Origin: JAIBJN01 sp963847985
GTDB lineage: Bacteria > Actinomycetota > Thermoleophilia > Gaiellales > Gaiellaceae
Assembly: GCA_963847985.1 (NCBI GenBank)
Contig: CAWKBS010000008.1
Location: 496,001 to 560,000, forward strand
Length of the DNA: 64,000 nucleotides
Direction of reading: 5' to 3'
How positions within the stretch are numbered: position 1 is the stretch's first letter; the number at the start of each line of letters is the position of its first letter. A program made the translations under genes and the position numbers. Of the stretch, positions 29,015 to 39,320 are shown in pieces. The notes under the pieces are model-generated. The model saw only the letters and a program-made list of their open reading frames with translations. It did not search any database and had not been told where the DNA came from.

Positions 29015-32000
29015 AGTCGAGAGTCGTAGGCCCAGTCGCCGGCGGCGAGGTCGGCCTCGTTCCAGACCTCGGTGGCGCTGGCGAAGGCCGTCCCGTTCCA
29101 GTAGTCGCCGCTGCCCTGCCTGACGGAGATCTCGACCTCGGCGACGCCGGAGGTGCCGTCGGAGTACGTCCCGCAGAGGCCGGCCGCGGTGCAGCCGGCG
29201 TCCCAGCCGGACGCGTTGTACCGGCCTGCGGCTGCCGGGAAGCCCGTCGTCGAGCTCGGCGCCGTCGCGTCGTAGGTGAAGGTGCGGCTCGACGTCGCCT
29301 CCGTGTTGCCTGCGTCGTCGCGCGCGCGCAGCCGCACGGTGTAGTCGCCGTCGGCGGGGAAGTCGGCGGAGTCGAGCTCGTACGACCAGTCGCCGCCCGA
29401 GAAGGTCGTGTCGTTCCACACCTCGGTCGCGCTCGTGAACCCGGAGCCGTCCCAGTAGTCGCCCGCGCCGCGGCGGATGGAGACCTCGACGTCCACGACG
29501 CCGACGCCGGTGTCCGAGTACGTGCCGCACAGGCCGGAAGCCGGGCAGCCCGCGTTCCACTCGGCCGCGGTGTAGCTGCCGGCGTCCGCCGGGAAGGCCG
29601 CGCTCGAGGAGGGGGCGACAGTGTCGACCGTCCAGTTGAAGGCTGCGGGGTTGCCGTCGGTGTTGCCGGCGGCGTCGGTCGCGCGCACCTCGAACATGTG
29701 GCCGCCGTCGGCGAGGCCGGTGTAGGCCTTCGGGCTCGTGCACGGGACCCAGGCGCCGCCGTCGATGGCGCACTCGAACGTCGAGCCGGCCTCGTCGGCG
29801 GAGAAGTCGAAGCTCGCCGACGTGGAGCTCGTTGGATCGGGCATCGAGGAGTCGATCGACGTCTCTGGCTCGCTCGCGTCGTATGTGAAGGTCAGGCTGG
29901 AGGCGCCCTCGACGTTCCCGGCGACGTCCCGCGCGCGAACGCGCACGTCGTAGTTGGCGTTGACGGGGAGGTTGGACGCCGCGAAGGCATACGACCACGT
30001 GCCGGCCGCCAGGTCGGCGTCGATCCAGACCTCGGTCGCGCTCGCGAAGGCACTGCCGTCCCAGTAGTCGCCGCCCTCGTGGCGGATGGAGAGTTCGACC
30101 TGAGCGACTCCCGAAGTTCCGTCGAAGTACGTCCCGCAGAGGCCGGCGACGGCGCAGCCCGCATCCCAGGAGGCGACGTTGTAGAGGCCGGAGGCGGCCG
30201 GGAACGCGACCGCCGAGGACGGCGCTGTGGCGTCGAGCTCGAAGGTGCGGCTCGAAGGCGTCTCGGTGTTGCCGACGGTGTCGCGGGCGCGGACGCGGAC
30301 GGTGTAGTTGCCGTCGGCGGGGAAGTCGGCTGCGTCGAACTCGTAGGCCCAGTCGCCGGCGGCGAGGGTGGCGTCGTTCCAGACTTCGGTGGCGCTGGCG
30401 AAGGCGGTGCCGTTCCAGTAGTCGCCCGAGCCCTGGCGGATGGAGACCTCGACCTCGGCCACGCCCGAGCCCGGGCCGTCGCCGTAGGTTCCGCAGAGGC
30501 CGGCAGTCGGGCAGCCGGCGTCCCACTCGGCCGTGGTGTAGCTCTCGGGGGCGGCGGGGAAGGCGAGCGTGGAGTTGGGGGCTGTCGTGTCGACGAGCCA
30601 GGTGAACGAAGCGGTGGTGGCGTCGGTGTTGCCGGCGGTGTCGGTGGCGCGCACGTCGAAGGTGTGGCTGCCGTCGCTGAGGCTCGGTGTAGCTCTGCGG
30701 GCTGGTGCAGGCGCCCCAGGCGCCGCCGTCGATGCGGCACTCGAAGGTGGATCCGCTCTCGCTCGAGCTGAAGTCGAAGTCCGCGTCGTCGGCGGCCGTC
30801 GGGTCGGCCGGGTTGGAGTCGATCGTCGTCTCGGGCGCGGCGCGGTCGATCGTGAATGTCCGGCTCGACGGAGTCTCCGCGTTGGCGACCGCGTCGACGG
30901 CGCGCACGCGCACGGTGTAGCTCCCGTCGGCGGGGAAGCTCCGGCGGGGAAGGCGAGCGACCAGTTGCCGGCCGACAGCGAGGCGTCGTTCCAGGTCTCG
31001 GTGGCGCTGGCGAAGGCGGTGCCGTTCCAGTAGTCGCCGGTGCCCTGCCGGATGGAGACCTCGACCTCGCCCACACCCGAGCCGGAGCCGTCGGCGTAGG
31101 TGCCGCAGAGGCCGCTGGTCGGGCAGCCGGCGTTCCAGCCGGCGGAGCTGTAGGTGGCCGCTGTCGTCGGGAACGCGATCGTGGAGGAGGGCGCTGTGGT
31201 GTCGACGAGCCAGGTGTAGGAAGCGGGGGAGGCGTCGGTGTTGCCGGCGGTGTCGGTGGCGCGCACCTCGAAGGTGTGGCTGCCGTCGCTAAGGCTGGTG
31301 TAGCTCTCGGGGCTGGTGCAAGGGCCCCACGATCCGCCGTCGATGCGGCACTCGAACGTGGAGCTGCCCTCGCTGGAGGAGAAGTCGAAGCTCGCGTTGT
31401 CGGCGGCCGTCGGGTCGGTCGGGTTGGAGTCGATCGTTGTCTGCGGCGCCGTTGCGTCGAAGGTGAAGGTGCGGGTGGAAGGCGTCTCGGTGTTGCCGAC
31501 GGCGTCGCGGGCGCGGACGCGGATGGTGTAGTTGCCGTCGGCGGGGAAGCTCGCCGGCGGGGAACGCGAGCGACCAGACGCCGGCCGAGAGCGAGGCGTC
31601 GTTCCAGACTTCGGTGGCGCTGGAGAAGGCGGTGCCGTTCCAGTAGTTGCCGGTGCCCTGGCGGATGGAGATCTCGACGTCGGCGACGCCGGAGCCGGAG
31701 CCGTCGGCGTAGGTGCCGCAGAGGCCGCATGGCCGGGCAGCCGGCGTTCCACTCTGCCGCCGTGTAGCTCTCGGCGTTGACCGGGAAGGTCGTGGTCGAG
31801 CTCGGGGCGGCCGTGTCGATCGACCAGGTGAAGGTCGCTGGCGTGACATCCGTGTTGCCCGCCTCGTCGGTCGCCCGCACGTCGAACGTGTGGCTTCCGT
31901 CGGCCAGGCTGACGTAGCTGTGGGGGCTCGTGCACGCGTTCCAGGAGCCGCCGTCGCGCCTGCACTCGAACGTCGGAGCCGGCTTCGCTCGCCGAGAACT

Positions 32001-33740
32001 CGAAGTCGGCGTCGGCGGAGCCGCTCGGGTCCGAGGGGCTCGAGTCGATCGTCGTCTGCGGCGCGGTCGTGTCGTAGGCGAACGTGCGGCTCGAGGCGCT
32101 CTGGACGTTGCCCGCGACGTCGGCGGCGCGCACGCGGACGGTGTAGTCATCGTCGGCGGGGAAGTCGGCGGCGTCGAAGGCGTAGGCCCAGTCGCCCGCG
32201 GCGAGAGTCGTGTCGTTCCAGACTTCGGTGGCGCTCGAGAAGGCGGTGCCGTTCCAGTAGTTGCCCGTGCCGCGGCGGATGGAGATCTCGACCTCGGCGA
32301 CCCCGGACGTGGCGTCGGAGTAGGTGCCGCACAGCCCTTCGGTCGTGCAGCCTGCGGCCCAGCCCGCCGCGTTGTAGCGGCCGGCGGCCGCCGGGAAGCT
32401 GGTGGTCGAGCCCGGCGCCGTCGCGTCGTACGTGAAGGTGGGGCTCGACGGGGACTCGACGTTGCCCGCGTCGTCTCGGGCGCGGACGCGAACCGTGTAC
32501 GAGCCGTCCGCCGGGAGGTCGGCGGAGTCGAGGTCGTACGACCAGTCGCCGCCCGAGAAGGTGGCGTCGTTCCAAACTTCAGTGGCGCTGGCGAAGCCGC
32601 TGCCGTTCCAGTAGTCGCCGGTGCCGCGGCGGATGGAGACCTCGACGTCCACGACGCCCACGCCGGTGTCGGAGTAGGTGCCGCAGAGGCCGGCTGTCGG
32701 GCAGCCCGCGTCCCATTCGGCGGTCGTGTAGCTGCCGGCGTTCGCCGGGAACGCCGCCGTGGTCGCGGGGGCGACGGTGTCGATCGTCCAGTTGAAAGCT
32801 GCGGGGTTGCCGTCGGTGTTGCCCGCCGGATCGGTGGCGCGGACCTCGAAGGTGTGGCCGCCGTCGGCGAGGCCGGTGTAGGCCTTCGGGCTCGTGCACG
32901 GGACCCAGGCGCCGCTGTCGATGGCGCACTCGAAGGTGGAGCCGGGCTCGTCGGCGGAGAAGTCGAAGCTGGCCGAGGTGGAGTTGGTCGGGTCGGGCAT
33001 CGTCGAGTCGATCGACGTCTCCGGCTCGGTGGAGTCAAAGGTGAAGGTCCGACTCGACGCCGCCTGGACGTTCCCGGCGATGTCGCGGGCGCGGACGCGC
33101 ACCGTGTAGTTCCCGTCGGCGGGGAAGTCGGCGGCGTCGAAGTCGTAGGCCCAGTCGCCGGCGGCGAGGTCGGCGTCGTTCCAGACCTCGGTGGCGCTCG
33201 TGAAGCCGCTGCCGTCCCAGTAGTCGCCCGAGCCCTGGCGGATGGAGACCTCGACCTCGTCGGCGCCGGAGGTGGCGTCGAAGTAAGTGCCGCAGAGGCC
33301 TGCGACGACACAGCCCGCGTCCCATCCGGCGACGTTGTAGACGCCGGAAGCGGCGGGGAAGCCGGTCGCGGAGCTCGGCGCCGTGGTGTCGATCTCGAAT
33401 GTTCGGCTCGACGGCGACTCGGTGTTGCCGACGGCGTCGCGGGCGCGGACGCGGATGGTGTAGTTGCTGTCGGCGGGGAAGCTGCCGGCCGGGAACGCGT
33501 AGGTCCAGTCGCCCGCGGCGAGGGTGGTCTCGTTCCAGACTTCGGTGGCGCTGGCGAAGGCGGTGCCGTTCCAGTAGTTCCCGCTGCCCTGGCGGATTGA
33601 GATCTCGACCTCGGCGACGCCGGAGCCGGAGCCGTCGGTGTAGGTGCCGCAGAGGCCGGTGGCCGGGCAGCCGGCGTCCCACTCGGCGGCGGTGTAGCTG
33701 TCGGAGGCCGTCGGGAACGTCGCCGTGGAGGACGGCGCCG
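27500..33740 (-). repeat. Higher-order duplication, unit about 3.15 kb
   Basis: The module block B6-B7-A5-B8-B9-A6 (about 33.7-31.9 kb) reappears as B12-B13-A9-B14-B15-A10 (about 30.6-28.7 kb), with the same subtype features: acidic-ended A modules with FECAIDxGAWVPCTSPKAY, and SDTGVGVVDVEVSIRR B modules. A landmark at 32871 recurs at 29715, an offset of 3156 bp, or 3153 bp (1051 codons) after removing the net 3-base indel between them. Confidence 0.75.
29015..31974 (-). pseudogene. Giant protein, array segment with frame changes
   Basis: Contains roughly A6 (second part) to B15 of the A/B array. Frame changes lie near 31974 (+1), 31730 (+1), 31555 (+1), 30940 (-1), 30686 (+1) and 29015 (+2). 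Between 30,684 and 29,020 the frame is clean for about 555 codons. The stretch contains most of the second copy of a 3.15-kb higher-order repeat. Confidence 0.7.
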
Positions 33741-35811
33741 ACGTGTCCACGAGCCAGGTGTAAGAGGCCGGGGTGGCGTCCGTGTTGCCGGCGACGTCGG
33801 TGGCGCGCACGTCGAAGGTGTGGCTGCCGTCGCTGAGGGTCGTGTAGTTCCGCGGGCTGGTGCAGGCGCCCCAGGCGCCGCCGTCGATGCGGCACTCGAA
33901 CGTCGAGCCGCCCTCGTCCGACGAGAAGGTGAAGGTCGCGCTCGTCGAGGCAGTCGGGTGGACCGGGTTCGAGTCGATGGAGGTCTCGGGGCCGTCACGG
34001 TCGATCGTGAACGTCCGGCTCGAGGGCGTCTGCGCGTTGGCGACCGCGTCGACCGCGCGCACGCGCACGGTGTAGCCGCCGTCGGCCGGAAAGTTGCCCG
34101 CCGCGAACGCGAGCGACCAGTTGCCGGTCGAGAGCGAGGCGTCGTTCCAGATCTCGGCCCCGCTGGAGAAGGCGGTGCCGTTCCAGTAGTCGCCGCTGCC
34201 CTGGCGGATGGAGATCTCGACCTCGGCGACGCCGGCGCCGGTGCCGTCGCCGTACGTCCCGCAGAGACCGCTCGTTGCACAGCCGGAGTTCCAGCCGGCG
34301 GTGTTGTACGTCGCAGAGGCGACCGGGAAGGTGACCGTGGAGGAGGGGGCGGTGGTGTCGACCAGCCAGGTGTAGGAGGCGGAGGAGGCGTCGGTGTTGC
34401 CGACGGGGTCGGTGGCGCGCACGTCGAAGGTGTGGCTGCCGTCCGTGAGGCTGGTGTAGCTCTTCGGGCTGGTGCAGGCGCCCCAGGCGCCGCCGTCGAT
34501 GCGGCACTCGAAGCTGGAGCCGCCCTCGCTGGAGCTGAAGTCGAAGCTCGCGCTCGTCGAGGCGGTCGGGTCGGTCGGGCTCATGTCGATAGTCGTCTGC
34601 GGTGCGGTCGTGTCGAAGGTGAAGGTGCGGGTGGAAGGCGTCTCGGTGTTGGCGACCGAGTCGCGCGCGCGCACGCGCACGGTGTAGTTGCCGTCGGTGG
34701 GGAAGCTCGCGGCGGGGAAGCCGAGCGACCAGTTGCCGGCCGCCACGGTGGCGTCGTTCCAGGCTTCGGTGGCGCTGGCGAAGGCGGTGCCGTTCCAGTA
34801 GTTCCCGGTGCCCTGCTGGATGGAGACCTCGACCTCGGCGACGCCCGATCCCGAGCCGTCGGCGTAGGTGCCGCAGAGGCCGCTCGTCGCACAGCCGGCG
34901 TTCCAGCCGGCGGAGCTGTAGGTGCCCGCGGCCGGGAACGCGATCGTGGAGGAGGGGGCGGTGGTGTCGACGAGCCAGGTGTGAGAAGCGGGGGAGGCGT
35001 CGGTGTTGCCGGCTTCGTCGGTGGCGCGCACCTGGAAGTTGTGGCTGCCGTCCGTGAGGCTGGTGTAGCTCTGCGGGCTGGTGCAGGCGCCCCAGGCGCC
35101 GCCGTCGATGCGGCACTCGAACGTGGAGCCGCCCTCGCTCGAGCTGAAGTCGAAGCTCGCGCTCGTCGAGGCGGTCGGGTCTGACGGGCTCGTGTCGATG
35201 GTGGTCTGGGGGGCCGTCGTGTCGAAGGTGAAGGTGCGGGTCGAGGGCGACTCGGTGTTGCCGGCGGCGTCGTGCGCGCGCACCCGCACGGCGTAGGAGC
35301 CGTCCGCAGGGAAGTCACCCGAGGCGAAGGCGAACGACCAGTCGCCCGCCGAGAGCGAAGCGTCGTTCCAGACCTCCGTGGCGCTGGCGAACGCCGAGCC
35401 GTTCCAGTAACTGCCGGCGCCCTGCTGGATGGAGACCTCGACCTCGGCGACCCCGGAGGTCGCGTCGGTGTACGTGCCGCAGAGGCCGTCGGGGGCGCAG
35501 CCGGCGGCCCAGCCGGCACCGTTGTAGTCCGTCGCGTCGGCGGGGAAGGTCGTCGTCGAGCTCGGCGCGGTCGCGTCGAAGTCGAAGGTGCGGATCGAGG
35601 GCGTCTCGGTGTTGGCGACCGTGTCGCGCGCGCGCACGCGCACGGTGTAGCTGCCGTCGGCGGGGAAGCTCGCGGCGGGGAAGGCGAGCGACCAGTTGCC
35701 CGCCGCCAGGGTCGCGTCGTTCCAGACTTCGGTGGCGCTGGCGAAGGCGGTGCCGTTCCAGTAGTTGCCGGTGCCCTGGCGGATGGAGATCTCGACCTCG
35801 GCAACGCCCGA
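31975..35811 (-). CDS. Giant protein, proximal A/B array in one clean frame
   Basis: About 1,278 residues without interruption, from SGSGVAEVEISIRQG (B2) through B9 into A6. The module order is B2, B3, A2, B4, A3, B5, A4, B6, B7, A5, B8, B9, A6. Every A module has an FEC...GAW..C cysteine pair about 10 residues apart; every B module has an AGC....GLCGTY pair about 7 apart. Extracellular disulfides are likely. The frame would run on open past 31974 but loses all family sequence there. Confidence 0.78.
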
Positions 35812-36955
35812 CCCGAGCCGTCGGCGTAGGTGCCGCAGAGGCCGCTGGTGGGGCAGCCGGCGTTCCACTCGGCTGCGGTGTAGCTGCCCGAGGCGGTCGG
35901 GAACACGGCCGTCGAGGAGGGCGCGGTCGTGTCGACGAGCCAGGTGTAGGAGGCGGGGGAGGCGTCGGTGTTTCCGACAGCGTCGGTGGCGCGCACGTCG
36001 AAGGTGTGGCTGCCGTCGGCGAGGGTCGTGTAGTTGTGCGGGCTGGTGCAGGCGCCCCAGGCGCCGCCGTCGATCCGGCACTCGTAGGTGGAGCCGCCCT
36101 CGCTCGAGCTGAACGTGAAGTCGGCGGAGGTCGAGCTCGTCGGGTTCGCGGGGTTGGAGTCGATCGTCGTCTGCGGGGCGGTCAGGTCGACGGTGAACGT
36201 TCGGGTCGAGGGAGCCTCGACGTTGCCGGCGATGTCGGTCGCGCGCGCGCGCACGGTGTAGCTGCCGTCGGCGGGGAAGCTTCCGGCGGGGAAGGCCAGC
36301 GACCAGTTGCCGCCCGCGAGGGTCGCCGCGTTCCACACCTCGGTGGCGCTCGAGAAGTCGGTGCCGTTCCAGTAGTTGCCCGAGCCCTGCTGGATCGAGA
36401 CTCCGACCCCCTGGACGCCGGAGCCGCCGTCCGACTGCGTTCCGCAGAGGCCGCTCGTCGCGCAGCCCGCGTTCCAGGTCGCCGCGCTGTAGGTCGTCGC
36501 CGCGACCGGGAAGCTCGTCGTCGAGCCCGGGTTCGTGTTGTCGATCCGCCGGTTCGTGAGGAGCGCGGAGTAGGTGACGTTGCCGGCGCCGTCCTCGCCG
36601 ATCGCGCGGAAGTCGTAGAGGCCGTCGGCCACCGAGGTCGTATCGAACGAGACCGAGTAGGGAGCCGTCGTGTCCACGGCGCCGACGTTCGTCCAGGTGC
36701 CGGCGCCCGCGAGGGAGCGCTGGAACCGGACGCCGACGATGCGCGTGTCGGCGTCGGTCGCGTCGGCCGAGACCGCGACCACGCCCGCGATCGGCGTGCT
36801 CGGCGAGGTCATCGTCACGCTCGGGCCGACCTTGTCGATCTCGAACGCGGCCTGGTGCGCGACCCACGCGCCGCTCGTGATCGTCGAGGCCGCGTTGAGG
36901 GTCGCGCCGGGGAGCGCCATCGTCCGCGTGTCGCCCGCGAGCGCGGCTTTGTTCG
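35812..36955 (-). CDS. Giant protein, start of the A/B array
   Basis: About 380 residues in one frame: DTRTMALPGATLNAAST (end of a beta domain), an Ig-like unit (PIAGVVAVSADATDADTRI ... FQRSLAGAGTWTNVGA), then modules B1, A1 and the first part of B2. It enters after an insertion near 36960 and is left by a one-base deletion near 35812. Confidence 0.7.
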
Positions 36956-37262
36956 TCGCCGTGCGCGTTGACGTGCTGGAAGTCGTAGCTCTCGGCCCAG
37001 CCGCCCGGCTGGGTGAAGGTCGTGCCGCGCCCGACCGTGAAGAACGCCATCGCGATCGAGCCCGCGACGGTGGTCGTGACGCTGTTCGCCGTCGCCGGCG
37101 TGGTCGTGCCGGTGGTCGTCCCGCCGTTCACGTCGATCGGGTCGGTGGTCTTGATCCCGGAGAGCGCGGTCATCGCGCCGACGGCCCGCTGCGAGTTCGA
37201 GAGGTTGAACGTGTACGTGGCGGGCTCCGAACCGGTCGCCACGCGGTAGTAGGTCGCGAGCC

Positions 37263-39110
37263 TCACAGTCGTGCCGTTGGTCGCGTTCTGGAGCGCCGTC
37301 CACCCGGTCGCCCCGCCGGCGTGACGGTCGTGCCGGTGCCCCCGCGCGTGGAGACGTGCGCGACGAGGAGGTCCTTGTCCTGGGTGCCGGCGGGGACCGG
37401 GATGACCACGGTCGTCGCACCGTTGTTCGCGTTGCTCACCGTCGCCGAGCTGCCGACCGAGCCGGACGGGTTGGCGACCTGCACGTCGTCGACGACGGGC
37501 GAAGCGCCGGTGTTCCCGGCGAGGTCGGTTGCCACCGCCCGAAGGTCGTAGAGGCCGTTGGCGACGGACGTCGTGTCGAAGGAGATCGAGTACGGAGCCG
37601 TCACGTCCGCGGCGCCGATGTCCGTCCACGTGCCCGCGCCCGCCGGGGAGCGCTGGAACTGGACACTCGCCACGTAGGAGTCGACGTCGTCCGCCGTCGC
37701 GGCGAGGTTCACGGTGCCGACGAGCGGGTTGCCCGGGTCGCCCACCGTCGCGGTCGGGTTGACGTTGTCGACGAAGAAGGCGGCTTGCTGCGCGACCCAG
37801 TTCGAGGAGTTGGCGATCGTCGCAGGCGCGGCGTTCGTGGCACCCGCCGTCGGCATCTGCTTCGTGGCTGACGCGATCGTCGACCGGTTGGCAGGCGTCA
37901 TGCTCAACTGCTGCATGTCGTAGAGCTCCGCCCAGGCGGGCGGCCCGGCGAACTGGGTGAAGCTCGTGCCGGTGGCGCTCGCGTAGAAGGCGAGCGCGAT
38001 GTCGTTGGCCGCCGTCGTCGTGACCGAGCTCGCCGTCGCCGTCGTCGCGCCCGTGCCCGTGGCCCCAAGGCCGTTCTGGTCGAGTGGGGTCGTCGCGGTC
38101 CTGACGCCGTAGAAAGCCGAGATGCCGCCGACGGCCCGCTGGCTGCCGCCGAACGTCCAGGTGTAGCTGGCGGGCTCTGTGCCGGTGACGACCTTGTAGT
38201 AGGTGGCGAGCCGGACGTTCGTCCCGAGCGTGTTGCGCAGGAGTGTCCAGCCGCCGCCGGCCGGCGCGGTGATCGTGACGTCCCCGCGCACGGCCAGGGC
38301 GGCGACGAGCATGTCCCTGGGCTGCACCCCGCCCGGCATGGTGAGGAGGAGGCTGTTCGTACCGGCGGCCGTGTTGCTCGTCGCGAGCGAGGCGCGGTGC
38401 GTCACGGCCGGGTCGATGACGTACGGGAGCGGCAGGTCTGCGTCGTCGAGCTTCAGCGTGAGGAACCAGCCGAAGTCGCCCTCCTCGAGGTCCCAGCGCA
38501 GGCCGTCGGGCGTGACGTCCTTGCCCTCCTTGTCGAGGATGCGCACCGGGTCCATGGAGATCGAGGTGACCTGGTGCCGGGTCGGGTCGAGGAAGGTGAG
38601 GCTGCCGTCGGGAGCCAGGCGGGGGTAGAGCCTCGACGCGAGCTTCCAGCGCCAGGTCTTCTCGCCCTGCCGTTCGACGACCGTGAGGAACTCCTCCGTC
38701 CCGCTTCCGTTGACGACGATCGTCTCCGTGCCGAACTCGGTCTCACGCGTGGCGCCGTGGACGTGCCGCCGCCACTTGGCGCCGCCGACGTCCTCCGAGG
38801 CGACCGAGAGCGAGACGCCCCAGTGCGAGACGGTGTAGCCCTGGTCGTTGATGCGGACGCCGACGCCGGTGGCGGGCGTGCGGTCGAGCGGAGCCCCCGC
38901 CTTCTCGGGGCCGAGCTCCTCCTCGAGGAAGCCGGGGACGCCCGTGTCCAGACGGCCGACGCCGGCAAGGACGACGACCGCGAGGAAGACCGCCGCGGCG
39001 CCTGCGATGGCCGCTGCCGTCCTCACCGGGGAAGAGCCGCGCAGAACGACGGCGGGCTCGACGTCAGTCGAGCCCGTCTCCGGGGGCCGCATGGGGGGGA
39101 TGGAGGTCAT
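37263..39110 (-). CDS. Giant protein, N-terminal segment with membrane span
   Basis: The N-terminal piece: about 45 mostly polar residues, one hydrophobic span (TAAAIAGAAAVFLAVVVLAGVG), then about 200 residues with no module match (SHWGVSLSVASEDVGGAKW ... VIDPAVTH). A beta domain follows (TNSLLLTMPGG ... LATYYKVVTGTEPASYTW ... YDMQQLSMTPANRS), then an Ig-like unit (LVGTVNLAATADDVDSY ... FQRSPAGAGTWTDIG). True sequence ends near 37312, where one G is missing from a GGGG run; the frame then reads nonsense to 37263. The same beta domain recurs between 37,560 and 36,900. The position of the span suggests a signal anchor. Confidence 0.75.
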   Translation of the reverse strand: MTSIPPMRPPETGSTDVEPAVVLRGSSPVRTAAAIAGAAAVFLAVVVLAGVGRLDTGVPGFLEEELGPEKAGAPLDRTPATGVGVRINDQGYTVSHWGVSLSVASEDVGGAKWRRHVHGATRETEFGTETIVVNGSGTEEFLTVVERQGEKTWRWKLASRLYPRLAPDGSLTFLDPTRHQVTSISMDPVRILDKEGKDVTPDGLRWDLEEGDFGWFLTLKLDDADLPLPYVIDPAVTHRASLATSNTAAGTNSLLLTMPGGVQPRDMLVAALAVRGDVTITAPAGGGWTLLRNTLGTNVRLATYYKVVTGTEPASYTWTFGGSQRAVGGISAFYGVRTATTPLDQNGLGATGTGATTATASSVTTTAANDIALAFYASATGTSFTQFAGPPAWAELYDMQQLSMTPANRSTIASATKQMPTAGATNAAPATIANSSNWVAQQAAFFVDNVNPTATVGDPGNPLVGTVNLAATADDVDSYVASVQFQRSPAGAGTWTDIGAADVTAPYSISFDTTSVANGLYDLRAVATDLAGNTGASPVVDDVQVANPSGSVGSSATVSNANNGATTVVIPVPAGTQDKDLLVAHVSTRGGTGTTVTPAGRPGGRRSRTRPTARL

Positions 39111-39222
39111 CTGGTCTCGGGCGCGCGTAACTGGTCCGTGCTCGAACGCATCGGCTCGGGCGGTAGGCCCGCGGCGGCAATCCGGTATGAAAACGGGATG
39201 AGACCGGCCCAAGCACCCGTTC

Positions 39223-39242
39223 GGGTGAGGGAGCCCTCACCC
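39223..39242. promoter_or_regulatory. Palindrome between the giant gene and the mutase gene
   Basis: Perfect 9-bp arms GGGTGAGGG and CCCTCACCC with a 2-bp centre, in the 210-bp divergent intergenic region. It lies 79 bp before the mutase ATG and 113 bp before the giant-gene start. The tiny loop suits a protein-binding dyad better than a terminator. No known operator consensus was recognised. Confidence 0.5.
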
Positions 39243-39320
39243 AAGTGTGGAGCTACCTCAGCCTCGACTTGAGCTAGAGGGTTGGAAAAAGGCGCAGCGG
39301 CCAGCGCGTAGACTTCGCCC

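Larger units (their letters stand above)
26960..36530 (-). repeat. A/B module array of the giant gene
   Basis: About 30 tandem protein modules in 9.6 kb. Order from the N terminus: B A BB A B A B A BB A BB A B A B A BB A BB A BBB A B. A modules are about 285 bp and B modules about 325 bp. Runs of near-identical DNA recur throughout (for example GTTCCAGTAGTTGCC and GTCGCCGGTG on the + strand), which makes the locus hard to assemble and prone to recombination. Confidence 0.85.
19997..39110 (-). pseudogene. Giant modular surface protein, about 6,370 codons, interrupted by about 18 small indels
   Basis: One protein in pieces across all three minus-strand frames. The family sequence continues without loss across each shift. 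Order from the N terminus: cytoplasmic tail, membrane span (about residues 45-70), two related beta domains, Ig-like domains, a long array of about 19 B modules (about 108 aa, AGC..GLCGTY ... YWNG.AF.SATEVWND ... FPADG.YTVRVRARD) and about 11 A modules (about 95 aa, FECRIDGGAWGACTSP ... DGSHTF.VRATD.AGNTD). Then mixed Ig-like domains and five more A modules, a fibronectin-III-like domain, a PASTA-like domain, a Thr/Pro linker and a C-terminal membrane span. Breaks lie near 37312, 36960, 35812, 31974, 31730, 31555, 30940, 30686, 29015, 24238, 24140, 23400, 22011, 21981, 21680, 21652, 21497 and 21432. ATG 39110 was chosen as start. Probable adhesin-like surface protein; function unknown. Confidence 0.8.

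Noticed and set aside
24143..29029. 1,628-codon open frame on the + strand opposite the giant gene
   Set aside because: Composition is a Val/Gly/Arg-rich shadow of the repeat DNA; no domain, start signal or codon pattern of its own. Stop codons are simply rare there.
26960..36530. CRISPR array or microsatellite explanation of the repeats
   Set aside because: Units are about 285 and 325 bp, protein-coding and in register with codons; no short direct repeats with unique spacers and no cas genes.
39111..39212. Earlier in-frame start of the giant gene at 39212
   Set aside because: The 34 extra residues show no signal character and overlap the divergent regulatory region; ATG 39110 leaves a normal N terminus before the membrane span.
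39111..39320. Cobalamin riboswitch upstream of the mutase gene
   Set aside because: No B12-box or conserved core was recognised; only a 20-bp palindrome is present.
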